Below are positions 1 to 7,688 of a DNA stretch of 16,847 bases, piece after piece. The stretch lies in contig PLCK01000290.1 of assembly GCA_003134755.1 (NCBI GenBank), forward strand, positions 7,147-23,993, written 5' to 3'. The translations under genes were made by a program, and so were the position numbers. The notes under the pieces were generated by a model. That model was not told where the DNA came from. It did not search any database and saw nothing but the letters and a program-made list of their open reading frames with translations. The DNA is from Actinomycetota bacterium (GTDB lineage Bacteria; Actinomycetota; Actinomycetes; Acidothermales; Acidothermaceae). The number at the start of each line of letters is the position of its first letter. Position 1 is the first letter of the stretch.

Positions 1-210
1 CGACAACCCGAGGGTGATGCGTCGCTGCGGCCACGCCTCGCCGGAGTTCAGCAGCGCCGCCCGCACCCGGTCGCGGGACTCGGAGAGCGCAGCGTCAGGC
101 AAGCCGATGATCGTCAGCCCGGGTAGCCCAGGCGCAAGATCGGCCTCGACCTCGACTACCGTGCCCTGCACGCCCGCAAGGGCGACCGACCAGGCGCGCG
201 CGAGGGCCAT
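1..210 (-). CDS. yifB: YifB/ComM-family Mg-chelatase-like AAA ATPase, N-terminal fragment
   Basis: Only the first 70 codons are in the window; the gene runs off the left edge. The visible protein starts MALARAWSVALAGVQG and continues through APGLPGLTIIGLPDAAL and SESRDRVRAALLNSG, the typical N-terminal domain of the YifB/ComM family. The AAA+ and Mg-chelatase domains would lie outside. ComM of Gram-negative bacteria is a hexameric helicase that helps branch migration during natural transformation; the role of the actinobacterial members is less clear. The ATG start shares one base with the TGA stop of yraN, so the two genes are very likely translationally coupled. The yraN-yifB (then usually dprA) order is common in actinobacteria. 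Confidence 0.93.
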   Translation of the reverse strand, partial: MALARAWSVALAGVQGTVVEVEADLAPGLPGLTIIGLPDAALSESRDRVRAALLNSGEAWPQRRITLGLS

Positions 211-626
211 CAGAACGCCCCGCGCAGATGCTCGACCGACGTCGCACCGGACATCGGCCGCAACACGGAGACCACGTCGAACCGCACCTCTGGATAGCGC
301 ACGCCGTCACCGACGCCGCCTGCTTCGGCTCGTCGGGCAGCGAGCCACCGACTCGCCAGCCGGCGCAACCGGGCGGCCTTCGCGGGAGTCACGGCGTCAA
401 GCGGCGTGCCGAACCCGACGCCCCGCCGCGTCTTGACCTCGCAAATCACCAGCACGTCGCCGTCGAGCGCGACGATGTCGACCTCGCCCTCGTTGCAACG
501 CCAGTTTCGGGCGACGACGGTCAGACCGGCCGCGATCAGATGACGCACGGCGACCTCCTCGCCGAACCGGCCGAGCGCGCCGCGCGCAGCCGCGCCGACC
601 GCAACTACGGGTGACGTGTCGCCCAC
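210..626 (-). CDS. yraN: YraN/UPF0102 family endonuclease-like protein
   Basis: The protein has 138 residues from the chosen start. It carries the UPF0102 signature: GRFGEE near residues 19-24, then RNWRCNEGEVDIVALDGD with the acidic pair of GEVD (47-50), then CEVKTR with EVK at 63-65. The spaced D...E-x-K residues match a PD-(D/E)xK-type nuclease fold, as known for the family. Its biological function is still poorly defined. I chose the GTG at 626 because GGAGG lies 8 nt upstream (635-639); an in-frame GTG at 644 would add six residues but has no clear ribosome binding site. The stop overlaps the yifB start by one base. Upstream is a strong hairpin that ends the neighbouring methyltransferase gene, so yraN probably has its own promoter or depends on read-through. 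Confidence 0.93.
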   Translation of the reverse strand: MGDTSPVVAVGAAARGALGRFGEEVAVRHLIAAGLTVVARNWRCNEGEVDIVALDGDVLVICEVKTRRGVGFGTPLDAVTPAKAARLRRLASRWLAARRAEAGGVGDGVRYPEVRFDVVSVLRPMSGATSVEHLRGAF

Positions 627-634
627 CCCAACCA

Positions 635-639
635 CCTCC
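635..639 (-). promoter_or_regulatory. Ribosome binding site deciding the yraN start
   Basis: On the minus strand the sequence is GGAGG followed by 8 nt and then GTG at 626. The more upstream in-frame GTG at 644 lacks such a site, so the shorter start is preferred. Confidence 0.6.
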
Positions 640-666
640 GGCACTCACTGTCGAACCGGACATGGC

Positions 667-710
667 ACGGCCGGGCCTGCCCACACGATCGTGTGGATAG
701 GCCCGGCCGT
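667..710 (-). terminator. Large near-perfect palindrome, probable terminator of the methyltransferase gene
   Basis: Positions 667-678 (acggccgggcct) are the exact reverse complement of 699-710. Inside them, 681-696 (ccacacgatcgtgtgg) is another perfect palindrome, and only the two base pairs at 679-680/697-698 are imperfect. The folded RNA would be a very stable hairpin of about 20 bp beginning 18 nt past the methyltransferase stop. No U-run follows on either strand, as is common for high-GC actinobacterial terminators. It also separates the accessory block from yraN. Because it is symmetrical, it could equally be a protein-binding site. Confidence 0.6.
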
Positions 711-728
711 CGACCGCGCTGTGGAGAA

Positions 729-1784
729 CTACGGACGCGCCTCGAACACCAGGTTGAACGGCGTCTCGGTCGCCCGACGGAAGCGAGTGAAGCCGGCGTC
801 GGTCACAACGCGACGGATCGCTGCCTCGCCCGCCTGCGCGCCCAACGCGAAGCCGCCCGGCTGCGACAGCGCGTTCGGCACGCAAAGAAACGTGGAGAAG
901 TTGTAGTAGATGCGCCCGACCGGGTTCAGGTTTCCGGCCAGGTCGTCCGCCGCAGCGGGCTCGACGATCAGCCACGTGCCGTCGCTGGCCAGGGACTGCC
1001 GGATGTGGCGCGCGGCGCCCGCCGGGTCACCCATGTCGTGCAGGCAGTCGAACGTCGAGACGAGGTCGTACCCCCGGCCGCTGAACGTCTGCGCCGAGGC
1101 GACCTCGAACGAGACCCGGTCAGCGACACCCGCGTCGGCCGCGCGCTTGCGGGCGAGTTCGATCGAACCCTCGTGGTAGTCCGACCCGACGAACTCCGAG
1201 TCCGGATACGCCTGCGCGAGCAGGACAGTCGACGCGCCGAGACCACAGCCGACGTCAGCGACTCGAGCACCTGCCCGCAACTTCGCGTCGACGCCGTCGA
1301 GCGCCGGGATCCAGCTCGGCACGAGGTTGGCGATGTATCCGGGCCGGAAGAACTGCTCGCAGCCGACGAAGACGTCCTGGTCGTGCTCGTGCCAGCCGAT
1401 GCCGGCACCAGTCTTGAACGCATCGACGAGCCGGTCCTCGCTCTTCAGAGATCCCAGCGCGAGCACGAAGGCGCCAGGCATGTAGATCCCGCCGTCGGGG
1501 TTCGCGAGGGCGAACACCTGCTCCTCGGTCATCGAGTACGTCTCCGTCGCCGGGTCGACCTCGATGTAGCCGCCAGCTGCCTGGCCGCGCAGCCATTCTG
1601 CGATGTAGCGGGGGTCCGTGTCCGTCCGCCGCGCCAGCTCCTCCGGCGTCGCCGGGCCCTCTGCCAGCGCCTGGTACAGGCCGAGGCGGTGACCCACCAC
1701 GACATTGCCGGCCGCGACCGTCGCGCCCAGGTCGCCGGCGAACCGGCCGACGAACTCGTTCAGCTTGTCCATGTCCAGTGCCAT
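729..1784 (-). CDS. Class I SAM-dependent methyltransferase with N-terminal winged-helix domain
   Basis: The protein has 351 residues. The N-terminal part (about 25-95; GLYQALAEGPATPEELARR and later AEWLRGQAAGGYIEVD) looks like the winged-helix dimerisation domain found in O-methyltransferases and related actinobacterial enzymes. The Rossmann core follows: SAM motif I RVADVGCGLGAST at 174-186, the acidic end of strand 2 in GSDYH at 200-204, and FDCLHDMGDP at 245-254, then a C-terminal strand ending FNLVFEARP. The ATG at 1784 has AAGGAG 5 nt upstream and fits the start of homology. The gene diverges from the hydrolase-glycosyltransferase across 149 bp with repeated operator-like motifs, so both may act on the same compound. 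The substrate cannot be read from sequence; O-methylation of a small molecule is the most likely guess. Confidence 0.9.
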   Translation of the reverse strand: MALDMDKLNEFVGRFAGDLGATVAAGNVVVGHRLGLYQALAEGPATPEELARRTDTDPRYIAEWLRGQAAGGYIEVDPATETYSMTEEQVFALANPDGGIYMPGAFVLALGSLKSEDRLVDAFKTGAGIGWHEHDQDVFVGCEQFFRPGYIANLVPSWIPALDGVDAKLRAGARVADVGCGLGASTVLLAQAYPDSEFVGSDYHEGSIELARKRAADAGVADRVSFEVASAQTFSGRGYDLVSTFDCLHDMGDPAGAARHIRQSLASDGTWLIVEPAAADDLAGNLNPVGRIYYNFSTFLCVPNALSQPGGFALGAQAGEAAIRRVVTDAGFTRFRRATETPFNLVFEARP

Positions 1785-1789
1785 GACTT

Positions 1790-1795
1790 CTCCTT
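1790..1795 (-). promoter_or_regulatory. Ribosome binding site of the methyltransferase gene
   Basis: AAGGAG on the minus strand, 5 nt before ATG 1784. It fixes this start; a 50-codon in-frame upstream extension reaches across the divergent promoter region and is not credible. Confidence 0.8.
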
Positions 1796-1814
1796 GTTCG
1801 GTGTCCCCCTGTTT

Positions 1815-1871
1815 GGGTTGCGGGCAGCCTGCAACCCAGCCCTTGCGGTGGCGTTGCAACAGCTCTGCAAT
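1815..1871. promoter_or_regulatory. Operator-like heptamer array in the divergent promoter region
   Basis: Five heptamers of the form YTGCRRY lie on the plus strand: TTGCGGG at 1818, CTGCAAC at 1829, TTGCGGT at 1843, TTGCAAC at 1854 and CTGCAAT at 1865. Start-to-start distances are 11, 14, 11 and 11 bp. Direct heptamers at one helical turn are the classic arrangement of SARP (AfsR/ActII-ORF4 type) binding sites upstream of a -10 element; CAGGAT at 1882-1887 is a possible -10 for the plus-strand gene. The same bases also form an inverted repeat, gggttgc (1815-1821) with gcaaccc (1831-1837), and the palindrome gttgcaac (1853-1860), so a dimeric repressor is an alternative. The neighbouring SARP-type regulator is the obvious candidate ligand. 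Confidence 0.5.
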
Positions 1872-1933
1872 GAGTCGAAGACAGGATTCGGCCCGGAGAC
1901 GACCGCAGACCTCAAAGACGGGGAGGGATCGCA

Positions 1934-4036
1934 ATGCGCGCGCTGCAGCCGAACGTCCAAGGCCACGTCGAACGCGACGGCGTCAAGATCGGGTACGAGG
2001 TCTTCGGCGACGGGTCCCCCACGATCCTGCTGTTTCCGAGCTGGTCGATCGTCCACTCGCGTCGATGGAAGGCCCTGGTCCCGTTCCTGGCCCGGAAGTA
2101 CCGGGTGATCACCTACGACGGTCCCGGCAATGGCCGAAGTGACCGCCCGACCGACGCTGCGGCGTACAGCACGAAAGCCATCGCGGACGACGCGGTGCTG
2201 GTGCTCGACGCCACCTCAACCGACAGCGTGGTCGGTGTAGGGCTGTCGAAGGGGGCAGCCTTCCTGCTCGAGCTCGGCGCCGCTCATCCCGAGCGCCTCA
2301 TCGGTGCGGTCTTCGTCGCGCCGGCAGTAGGACTGGGCGACCCACAGCCCGACCGCCCGAGCTACAGCTTCGACGACGAGCTCGACACCGACGAGGGCTG
2401 GGCCAAGTTCAACGCGCCGTACTGGCGGCGCAACTGGCCAAGATTCGCGGCCTTCTTCATGTCGCAGCTGGCGTCCGAACCGCACTCGACGAAGCAGATC
2501 GAGGACTGTGTTGGCTGGGCACTAGAGACCACGCCCGAGGCGATGATCGCGTCAACACTTGCACCGTTTCTCGAGACAGGCGCAACCGAGCTCGCCGCCC
2601 GCATCACGTGTCCCAGCCTCGTGATCCACGGCACCGACGACCACATCATCGACGTGAGTGCCGGCAAGAAGTTGGCCGGGCTGCTTGGTTGTGAGCTCGC
2701 CTTGTTCGAGGACTCGGGGCACGTGCCCGACGCGCGCGACCCGGTGCGGTTCAACCTGCTTCTTCGCGACTTCGTCGAGCGGATTCGGCCGCCTGCGAAA
2801 GCGCAGGCAACGACCTGGACCCGCGCGCGATCACGAAAGCCGCGCGCGCTGTACCTCTCGTCACCGATCGGGCTTGGACATGCACTGCGCGACGTCGCGA
2901 TCGCCTCGCAGCTGCGCGAACTGCATCCCGGTCTCGAAGTCGACTGGCTTGCGGAGCACCCCGTGACGACGGTGCTTTCGGCACGCGGCGAACGGGTGCA
3001 CCCGGCGTCGTCCTGGCTCGTCAGTGAGTCGGCACACATCGAGGGCGAATCGGCCGAGCACGACCTGCATTGCTTCCAAGCGTTTCGGACCATGGACGAG
3101 ATCCTGGTCGCGAACTTCCACGTCCTGCACGACGTCCTCGAAGAACGTGACTACGACCTCGTCGTCGGTGACGAGGCATGGGACGCCGACTTCTTCTGGC
3201 ACGAGAACCCTGAATTGAAGCGGACCGCGTTCGCCTGGCTCACCGACTTCGTCGGCTGGCTACCGATGCCAGCCGGTGGCGAGCGCGAAGCGTTCCTCAC
3301 CGCCGACTACAACGCGGAGATGATCGAGCAGGTCGAGCGCTACCCGCGTATTCGCGACCGTGCGATCTTCGTCGGGAATCCCGATGACGTCGTACCTCAC
3401 GATTTCGGGCCGGGACTGCCGTCGATTCGCGAATGGACGGAAGGGCACTATGACTTCTCCGGTTACGTCACGGGCTTCGACCCGACACCGTTGGCTGATC
3501 GCGCTGCGCTGCGCGAAGAACTCGGCTACCTCCCCGACGAATCGGTCTGCATCGTGACTGTCGGCGGCTCCGGGGTTGGTAGCGCACTCCTAAGACGGGT
3601 CATTGCCGCCTTCCCGCTCGCGCAGTCGCTTGTCCCGGGGTTGCGCATGGTCGTGGTCGCCGGGCCGCGCATCGATCCGCAGTCATTGCCATCGCACCCT
3701 GGGCTCGAGGTGCGCGCCTACGTCGACCAGCTCTACCGGCACCTCGCGGCGTGCGATCTCGCGGTGGTGCAGGGCGGGCTCACGACCTGCATGGAACTCA
3801 CAGCACTACGGCGCCCGTTCCTGTATTTCCCGCTACGCAACCACTTCGAGCAGAACTACCACGTCCGGCACCGGCTCGAGCGCTACGGCGCCGGCCGGTG
3901 CATGGACTATGGCGACACCGACGCCGAGACACTTGCGGCCGCCATCGCAAAGGAGATCGGCAACGACGTCGACTACCGGCCGGTCGAGACGGACGGTGCG
4001 GCCCGAGCGGCAGCCCGGATCGCGAGCCTTCTCTAG
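1934..4036 (+). CDS. Alpha/beta-hydrolase - GT-B glycosyltransferase fusion protein
   Basis: The protein has 700 residues in two full domains. Residues 1-285 are an alpha/beta hydrolase: YDGPGNGRSD (61-70), nucleophile elbow G-L-S-K-G with Ser105, probable acid Asp236 in HGTDDH, and catalytic His263 in DSGHVPD. A short basic linker (about 286-303) leads into a GT-B glycosyltransferase: acceptor-side start RALYLSSPIGLGHALRD (304-320), glycine-rich VTVGGSGVG (541-549), and the nucleotide-sugar side with YRHLAACDLAVVQGGLTTCM (601-620) and a PLRNHFEQNYHV stretch (633-644), as in MurG/UGT-like enzymes. No signal peptide or membrane segment is evident, so it should be cytosolic. ATG 1934 has GGGAGGG at 1921-1927. 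The catalytic triad looks intact, so both halves may be active. Substrates are unknown; coupled ester cleavage and glycosylation of one lipid or metabolite is inferred. It converges on the regulator gene with only 9 bp between stops and no clear terminator. Confidence 0.88.
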   Translation: MRALQPNVQGHVERDGVKIGYEVFGDGSPTILLFPSWSIVHSRRWKALVPFLARKYRVITYDGPGNGRSDRPTDAAAYSTKAIADDAVLVLDATSTDSVVGVGLSKGAAFLLELGAAHPERLIGAVFVAPAVGLGDPQPDRPSYSFDDELDTDEGWAKFNAPYWRRNWPRFAAFFMSQLASEPHSTKQIEDCVGWALETTPEAMIASTLAPFLETGATELAARITCPSLVIHGTDDHIIDVSAGKKLAGLLGCELALFEDSGHVPDARDPVRFNLLLRDFVERIRPPAKAQATTWTRARSRKPRALYLSSPIGLGHALRDVAIASQLRELHPGLEVDWLAEHPVTTVLSARGERVHPASSWLVSESAHIEGESAEHDLHCFQAFRTMDEILVANFHVLHDVLEERDYDLVVGDEAWDADFFWHENPELKRTAFAWLTDFVGWLPMPAGGEREAFLTADYNAEMIEQVERYPRIRDRAIFVGNPDDVVPHDFGPGLPSIREWTEGHYDFSGYVTGFDPTPLADRAALREELGYLPDESVCIVTVGGSGVGSALLRRVIAAFPLAQSLVPGLRMVVVAGPRIDPQSLPSHPGLEVRAYVDQLYRHLAACDLAVVQGGLTTCMELTALRRPFLYFPLRNHFEQNYHVRHRLERYGAGRCMDYGDTDAETLAAAIAKEIGNDVDYRPVETDGAARAAARIASLL

Positions 4037-4045
4037 CGCGCGCCG

Positions 4046-7000
4046 TCAGTGCGCCTTGAGGACGCCGACAGCTTCGGCGGCGGCGAGATCGATCTGCCTG
4101 CGCAGCCCGTGTTCAGCGGCGACCGCCCCGGCTCTGCTGAACAGCTCGGCTGCCTCGGCGTGTGCACCGAGCGCTGCCGCGGCGCGGCCGTCGACCAACA
4201 GCGCGTCCGTCAGCTGAACGACCCAGGGCACCCGGGTGACGGCAACGATCAACGGCGCAAGGGCCGCCCGGGCCCGAGCCGGCTCGCCCGCGTTCAGCCA
4301 GGCACGAGCCACCGCCAGGTAGGCGTCGCTGCCCCAGATCCAGGCCGCACCGGCTGGCGTCGAAATGCTGTGCAACAGCGCGTCGGCCTGATCGAGCGTC
4401 TGCCGCGAACCCGTTGCCTCAGCGAGCGGCGCGAGACTGCGCAGCAGATAGGCCTCCGCGCCGTCGCGATCGGCAAGTGTCCGGGCTTCTTCGAGCAACC
4501 CAATCGCCTCGTCGCGCTCGCCGAGCTCGAGCAGTGTCGTGGCCAGCATCGTGTTGGCCGTCACCCGCCACCACGGATGCCCTACTCCTGCCGACTCAAC
4601 TGCGCGTCGCCCGAACTTGAGCGCCTGCGCGAGATCACCGCGCATGCGGTGCACCCACGCCACGTGGGCGTCGTACCACGCGTAGTAGATCGTGTAGCCG
4701 ACCTCACGGTTGATGCTCGCCGCGGTCTCGATCCGAGCCAATGCGTCGTCCCACTGAGCGGCCGCGACGAACGGAAACGCGGATTCGAACACCGTCCAGT
4801 GCAGACGGAACCTGTCGTCCTGCCGTCGCAACAACGGCTCGAGCTCAGCGATGACACGCGCCAGTTCGGCGATCTCACCGAGGTAGGCGTGACCCGTCTT
4901 GAGGCCGTCGAGCGCGGCTGCGAGAACGACCTCGTCGTGCACGGTCCTCGCGATGGCCACCGCCCGGCGGCCATGCTCGACACTTTCGTTGAAGCAGAGC
5001 CGGTTTGCAGCGATCACTGCCATCCGCGCCAACAGGTCGACCTCCATCGCGCGGTCGCCGAGTGCCTCGGCGAGACCCAACCCCCGCTCGAGATAGCCGA
5101 CGGCTTGCGCCACCGACAACCCGAGCGCGACGGGAACATCGCCGGCGAGCTGCCTCAGCGCAATCATCTCCACCCGTTGGTCACCTACCTCGCGCGCCAA
5201 CGCAACCGCGGTCTGGAGGTCTGCGAGCGCGAGTTCGTACTCCGAACGAGCCTCCCGCGCTCGACCCCGCAGCACATGACCTCGAGCTGTCACCTCAACG
5301 TTCGAAACCCGAGACGCCGCGTCGATCGCGCGTGACACGAGCGCGACGGCGTCCGCGGCGGCATAACGGCGAAGTGCATCTTCGCTGGCGAGCAACCAGG
5401 CGCGAGCGGCTCGGGCCCAGTCACCAGCAGCCGCAGCGTGAACAGCCATCGCCTCGGGTTGATCCGTCATCAGGTCAACGGCCTGCCGGTGCCAGGCGAG
5501 CCGCACCGGCAGCGGAGTCGAGTCGTAGAGCACCTCACGAACCAGATCGTTCGCGAACTCGTACTCGCGATCGGCGACCAGCAGCAGCCCGCCAGCGAAC
5601 GCACGCTGACAGCGGTCGAGCACGGCCGGCATCGAGATGTCCAGCATCGCCACGAGGTCGGCAACGTCGAGTGCGGCGCCGAGCACCGCCGCGGCGCGTA
5701 GCGCGGTTTCGACGTCGGGACCGACGCGGGCAACCCGCTCGAGGACCGCCGCCTGCAGCGACGGTGGAACGCCCTCTCCCCCTGACTCGAGTGCGGCGAG
5801 CGTCTCGATGACGAACAGCGTGTGACCCCTGGTCTGCTGCAGGATGTGATCGACCAAGTGCGCCTGGCCGCACGATGCGGCAAGGTCTGCGACGGCGTCA
5901 GGCGACAACGCTCCGACTTCGATGACCTGCGCACCCTCGGCAAGCGCCGCCACGCTTTCGCGTCCTTCTTCCCGGCGAATCGTCGCGAGGATCAAGACGC
6001 GCGACGTCGACAACTGCCGCGACAGGTAGTGCAACAGCTCAACGGTGGCTCGGCCGGCATTGTGCAAGTCGTCGAGCACGAGGAGCACCGGACTGCGGGC
6101 AGCCAGTCTGCCGATGACCTCGGTGATCGCATCGAACGACCTGCGTCGCTCGATCTCGACAGCACCACGCACCAGCGGCTCGGGATGCAGCACCGGGATG
6201 AACGCGGGCACCAGCGCGGCGAGCGCGGCTGCGTGATCGCCCACAACCTTTCGCAGCTCGGACGGCGCGAGCCTGGCGAGTGCCGGACTGACAGCTTCGA
6301 CGACTGGCTGCAGGAACAGCGCCCGTTCGGTCTCGTAACACCGCGAATGCAGCACCGTGCCGCCGGTAGACGCCGCGGCAGCGACCATTTCGGCGGCCAG
6401 CCGAGTCTTGCCGATACCTGCCTCACCGACCAACAGCACGAGACCGAGTCGTCCCGCGCTCGCCGCCGTCCAGGCATCGTGCAGGCGCGCGAGCTCGGCT
6501 TCGCGCCCGACGACGCGGGTACCGCCGGCGCCGATCGGCATTGATACGATCGCGCTCGGCGGAACCGGCGGAGTCTGCTGCTGCTCGCGAAGAATGGCCA
6601 CGTAAAGGTCGCGGGTGGCCGGTGACGGTTCGACACCGAGCTCGTTGTCGAGCAGCTCACGCAACCGAGTGAACGCCCCGATCGCACGAGCCGGCTCATC
6701 GCTCGCCTGATAGATGGTCATCAGCAACCGGCAGACCGCCTCGTCCCACGGGTCGTCCGCTGCGGCGGCCTCGGCGAAAGCGCGGGCCGCCGCCAGGTCG
6801 CCGGCGTGCAGGCCTGCCGTAGCGCCCGCCTGTCGCGCTCTCGCCAAGAGCGCGCGACGCGCCGCTTCGGCGTCGTCCGCCCATGGTGCGTCGGGTTCGT
6901 CGTCGAGGATGCGGCCCCGCGACAAGATGTCGACCGCGCGACTGGCGGCCGAGAGCCCTACGCCGGGCTGCGAAAGGCCGATGCGGCGCTCGGCTTCGAC

Positions 7001-7354
7001 GACGAGGTCGAGCCCCTCATCGAGATCGACAACTGCCACTGGAGCCGATGCCAGTCGGTACCCGCCGCGGCCGCCCGTGATCGCGTCAGCGCCGAGCGCC
7101 TTCCGCAGCCGACTCACCAGGGTCGCCACGTTCTCGCCCGGCTGGGCGGGCGGCTCGACCGGCCAGAGGATCTCGATGATCCGCTCGGTCGTGACGACGT
7201 GGTCGCGCTCGACCGCAAGCAGCTTGAGCAGCACTCGCGCCTTGCGGTTGCCGAGCTGCGCAATGTCGAGGGGACTGCCGCCGCGCGCGACGGCGAATGG
7301 GCCGGCGAGATCGAATCGCAGCCCTAGTCCGTCGATAGCGCCGAGCGCTGACAT
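4046..7354 (-). CDS. SARP/BTAD-family transcriptional regulator with AAA ATPase and TPR-like region
   Basis: The protein has 1102 residues. An OmpR-type winged helix (about 12-103) contains GNRKARVLLKLLAVERDHVV and ends GGRGGYRLAS. A BTAD domain follows (about 108-255), with the signature PARAIGAFTRLRELLDNELG and EPSPATRDLY. Next is a STAND-like ATPase: VVGREAELARL (281-291), Walker A GEAGIGKT (310-317), Walker B LLVLDDL (424-430) and a sensor-like LILATIRREEG. The remainder (about 600-1100) is Ala/Leu-rich helical repeat resembling TPRs; there is no C-terminal LuxR helix-turn-helix. AfsR-like members are activators of secondary metabolism. The ATG at 7354 has GGAGGT only 3 nt upstream and follows the DUF2469 stop by 25 bp, so it can be co-transcribed with the housekeeping operon. 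Likely target: the heptamers at 1815-1871. Confidence 0.92.
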   Translation of the reverse strand: MSALGAIDGLGLRFDLAGPFAVARGGSPLDIAQLGNRKARVLLKLLAVERDHVVTTERIIEILWPVEPPAQPGENVATLVSRLRKALGADAITGGRGGYRLASAPVAVVDLDEGLDLVVEAERRIGLSQPGVGLSAASRAVDILSRGRILDDEPDAPWADDAEAARRALLARARQAGATAGLHAGDLAAARAFAEAAAADDPWDEAVCRLLMTIYQASDEPARAIGAFTRLRELLDNELGVEPSPATRDLYVAILREQQQTPPVPPSAIVSMPIGAGGTRVVGREAELARLHDAWTAASAGRLGLVLLVGEAGIGKTRLAAEMVAAAASTGGTVLHSRCYETERALFLQPVVEAVSPALARLAPSELRKVVGDHAAALAALVPAFIPVLHPEPLVRGAVEIERRRSFDAITEVIGRLAARSPVLLVLDDLHNAGRATVELLHYLSRQLSTSRVLILATIRREEGRESVAALAEGAQVIEVGALSPDAVADLAASCGQAHLVDHILQQTRGHTLFVIETLAALESGGEGVPPSLQAAVLERVARVGPDVETALRAAAVLGAALDVADLVAMLDISMPAVLDRCQRAFAGGLLLVADREYEFANDLVREVLYDSTPLPVRLAWHRQAVDLMTDQPEAMAVHAAAAGDWARAARAWLLASEDALRRYAAADAVALVSRAIDAASRVSNVEVTARGHVLRGRAREARSEYELALADLQTAVALAREVGDQRVEMIALRQLAGDVPVALGLSVAQAVGYLERGLGLAEALGDRAMEVDLLARMAVIAANRLCFNESVEHGRRAVAIARTVHDEVVLAAALDGLKTGHAYLGEIAELARVIAELEPLLRRQDDRFRLHWTVFESAFPFVAAAQWDDALARIETAASINREVGYTIYYAWYDAHVAWVHRMRGDLAQALKFGRRAVESAGVGHPWWRVTANTMLATTLLELGERDEAIGLLEEARTLADRDGAEAYLLRSLAPLAEATGSRQTLDQADALLHSISTPAGAAWIWGSDAYLAVARAWLNAGEPARARAALAPLIVAVTRVPWVVQLTDALLVDGRAAAALGAHAEAAELFSRAGAVAAEHGLRRQIDLAAAEAVGVLKAH

Positions 7355-7379
7355 GTGACCTCCGGCGGATGCGACCGGC

Positions 7380-7688
7380 TCAGGTCTCGGGCACCTGAAG
7401 CTCGCTCTTCGCGAGCTCCTCGACGTTGACGTCCTTGAACGTGACGACCTTGACGTTCTTCACGAAGCGCGCGGGCCGGTACATGTCCCAGACCCAGGCG
7501 TCGGACATGCTCACTTCGAAGAACACCTCACCGCCCGCGTTGCGAATGTCGAGTACGTATTCGTTCGTGAGGTAGAACCGGCGTTCGGTCTCGATGACGA
7601 ACTTGAAGAGACCGACGACGTCGCGGTACTCGCGATAGAGCTGGAGCTCCATATCGGTTTCATAATTTTCGAGATCTTCCGCGCTCAT
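7380..7688 (-). CDS. DUF2469 family protein
   Basis: The protein has 102 residues and starts MSAEDLENYETDMELQLYRE, followed by YRDVVGLFKFVIETERRFYL and a conserved VWDMYRPARFVK. This is a small, highly conserved actinobacterial family (M. tuberculosis Rv2901c is a member) that regularly sits directly after rnhB. Its function is unknown. The protein is acidic, soluble, and has no signal peptide or membrane segment. Its ATG overlaps the rnhB TGA in an ATGA arrangement, so it is translationally coupled to rnhB; there is no strong ribosome binding site of its own, which fits that. Downstream lies the start of accessory block A. Confidence 0.93.
   Translation of the reverse strand: MSAEDLENYETDMELQLYREYRDVVGLFKFVIETERRFYLTNEYVLDIRNAGGEVFFEVSMSDAWVWDMYRPARFVKNVKVVTFKDVNVEELAKSELQVPET

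Noticed and set aside
693..2108. Long open frame on the plus strand across the methyltransferase gene
   Set aside because: It is antisense to a gene with clear SAM motifs, its translation is Arg-rich with no recognisable domain, and it runs across the divergent promoter. Typical high-GC shadow.
4037..4045. Terminator between the convergent fusion and regulator genes
   Set aside because: The 9-bp gap is GC-rich but offers only a 4-bp stem reaching into the coding ends; too weak to call.
5005..5811. 268-codon plus-strand frame within the regulator gene
   Set aside because: Arg/Pro-rich low-complexity translation antisense to the TPR region; no ribosome binding site or family motif.
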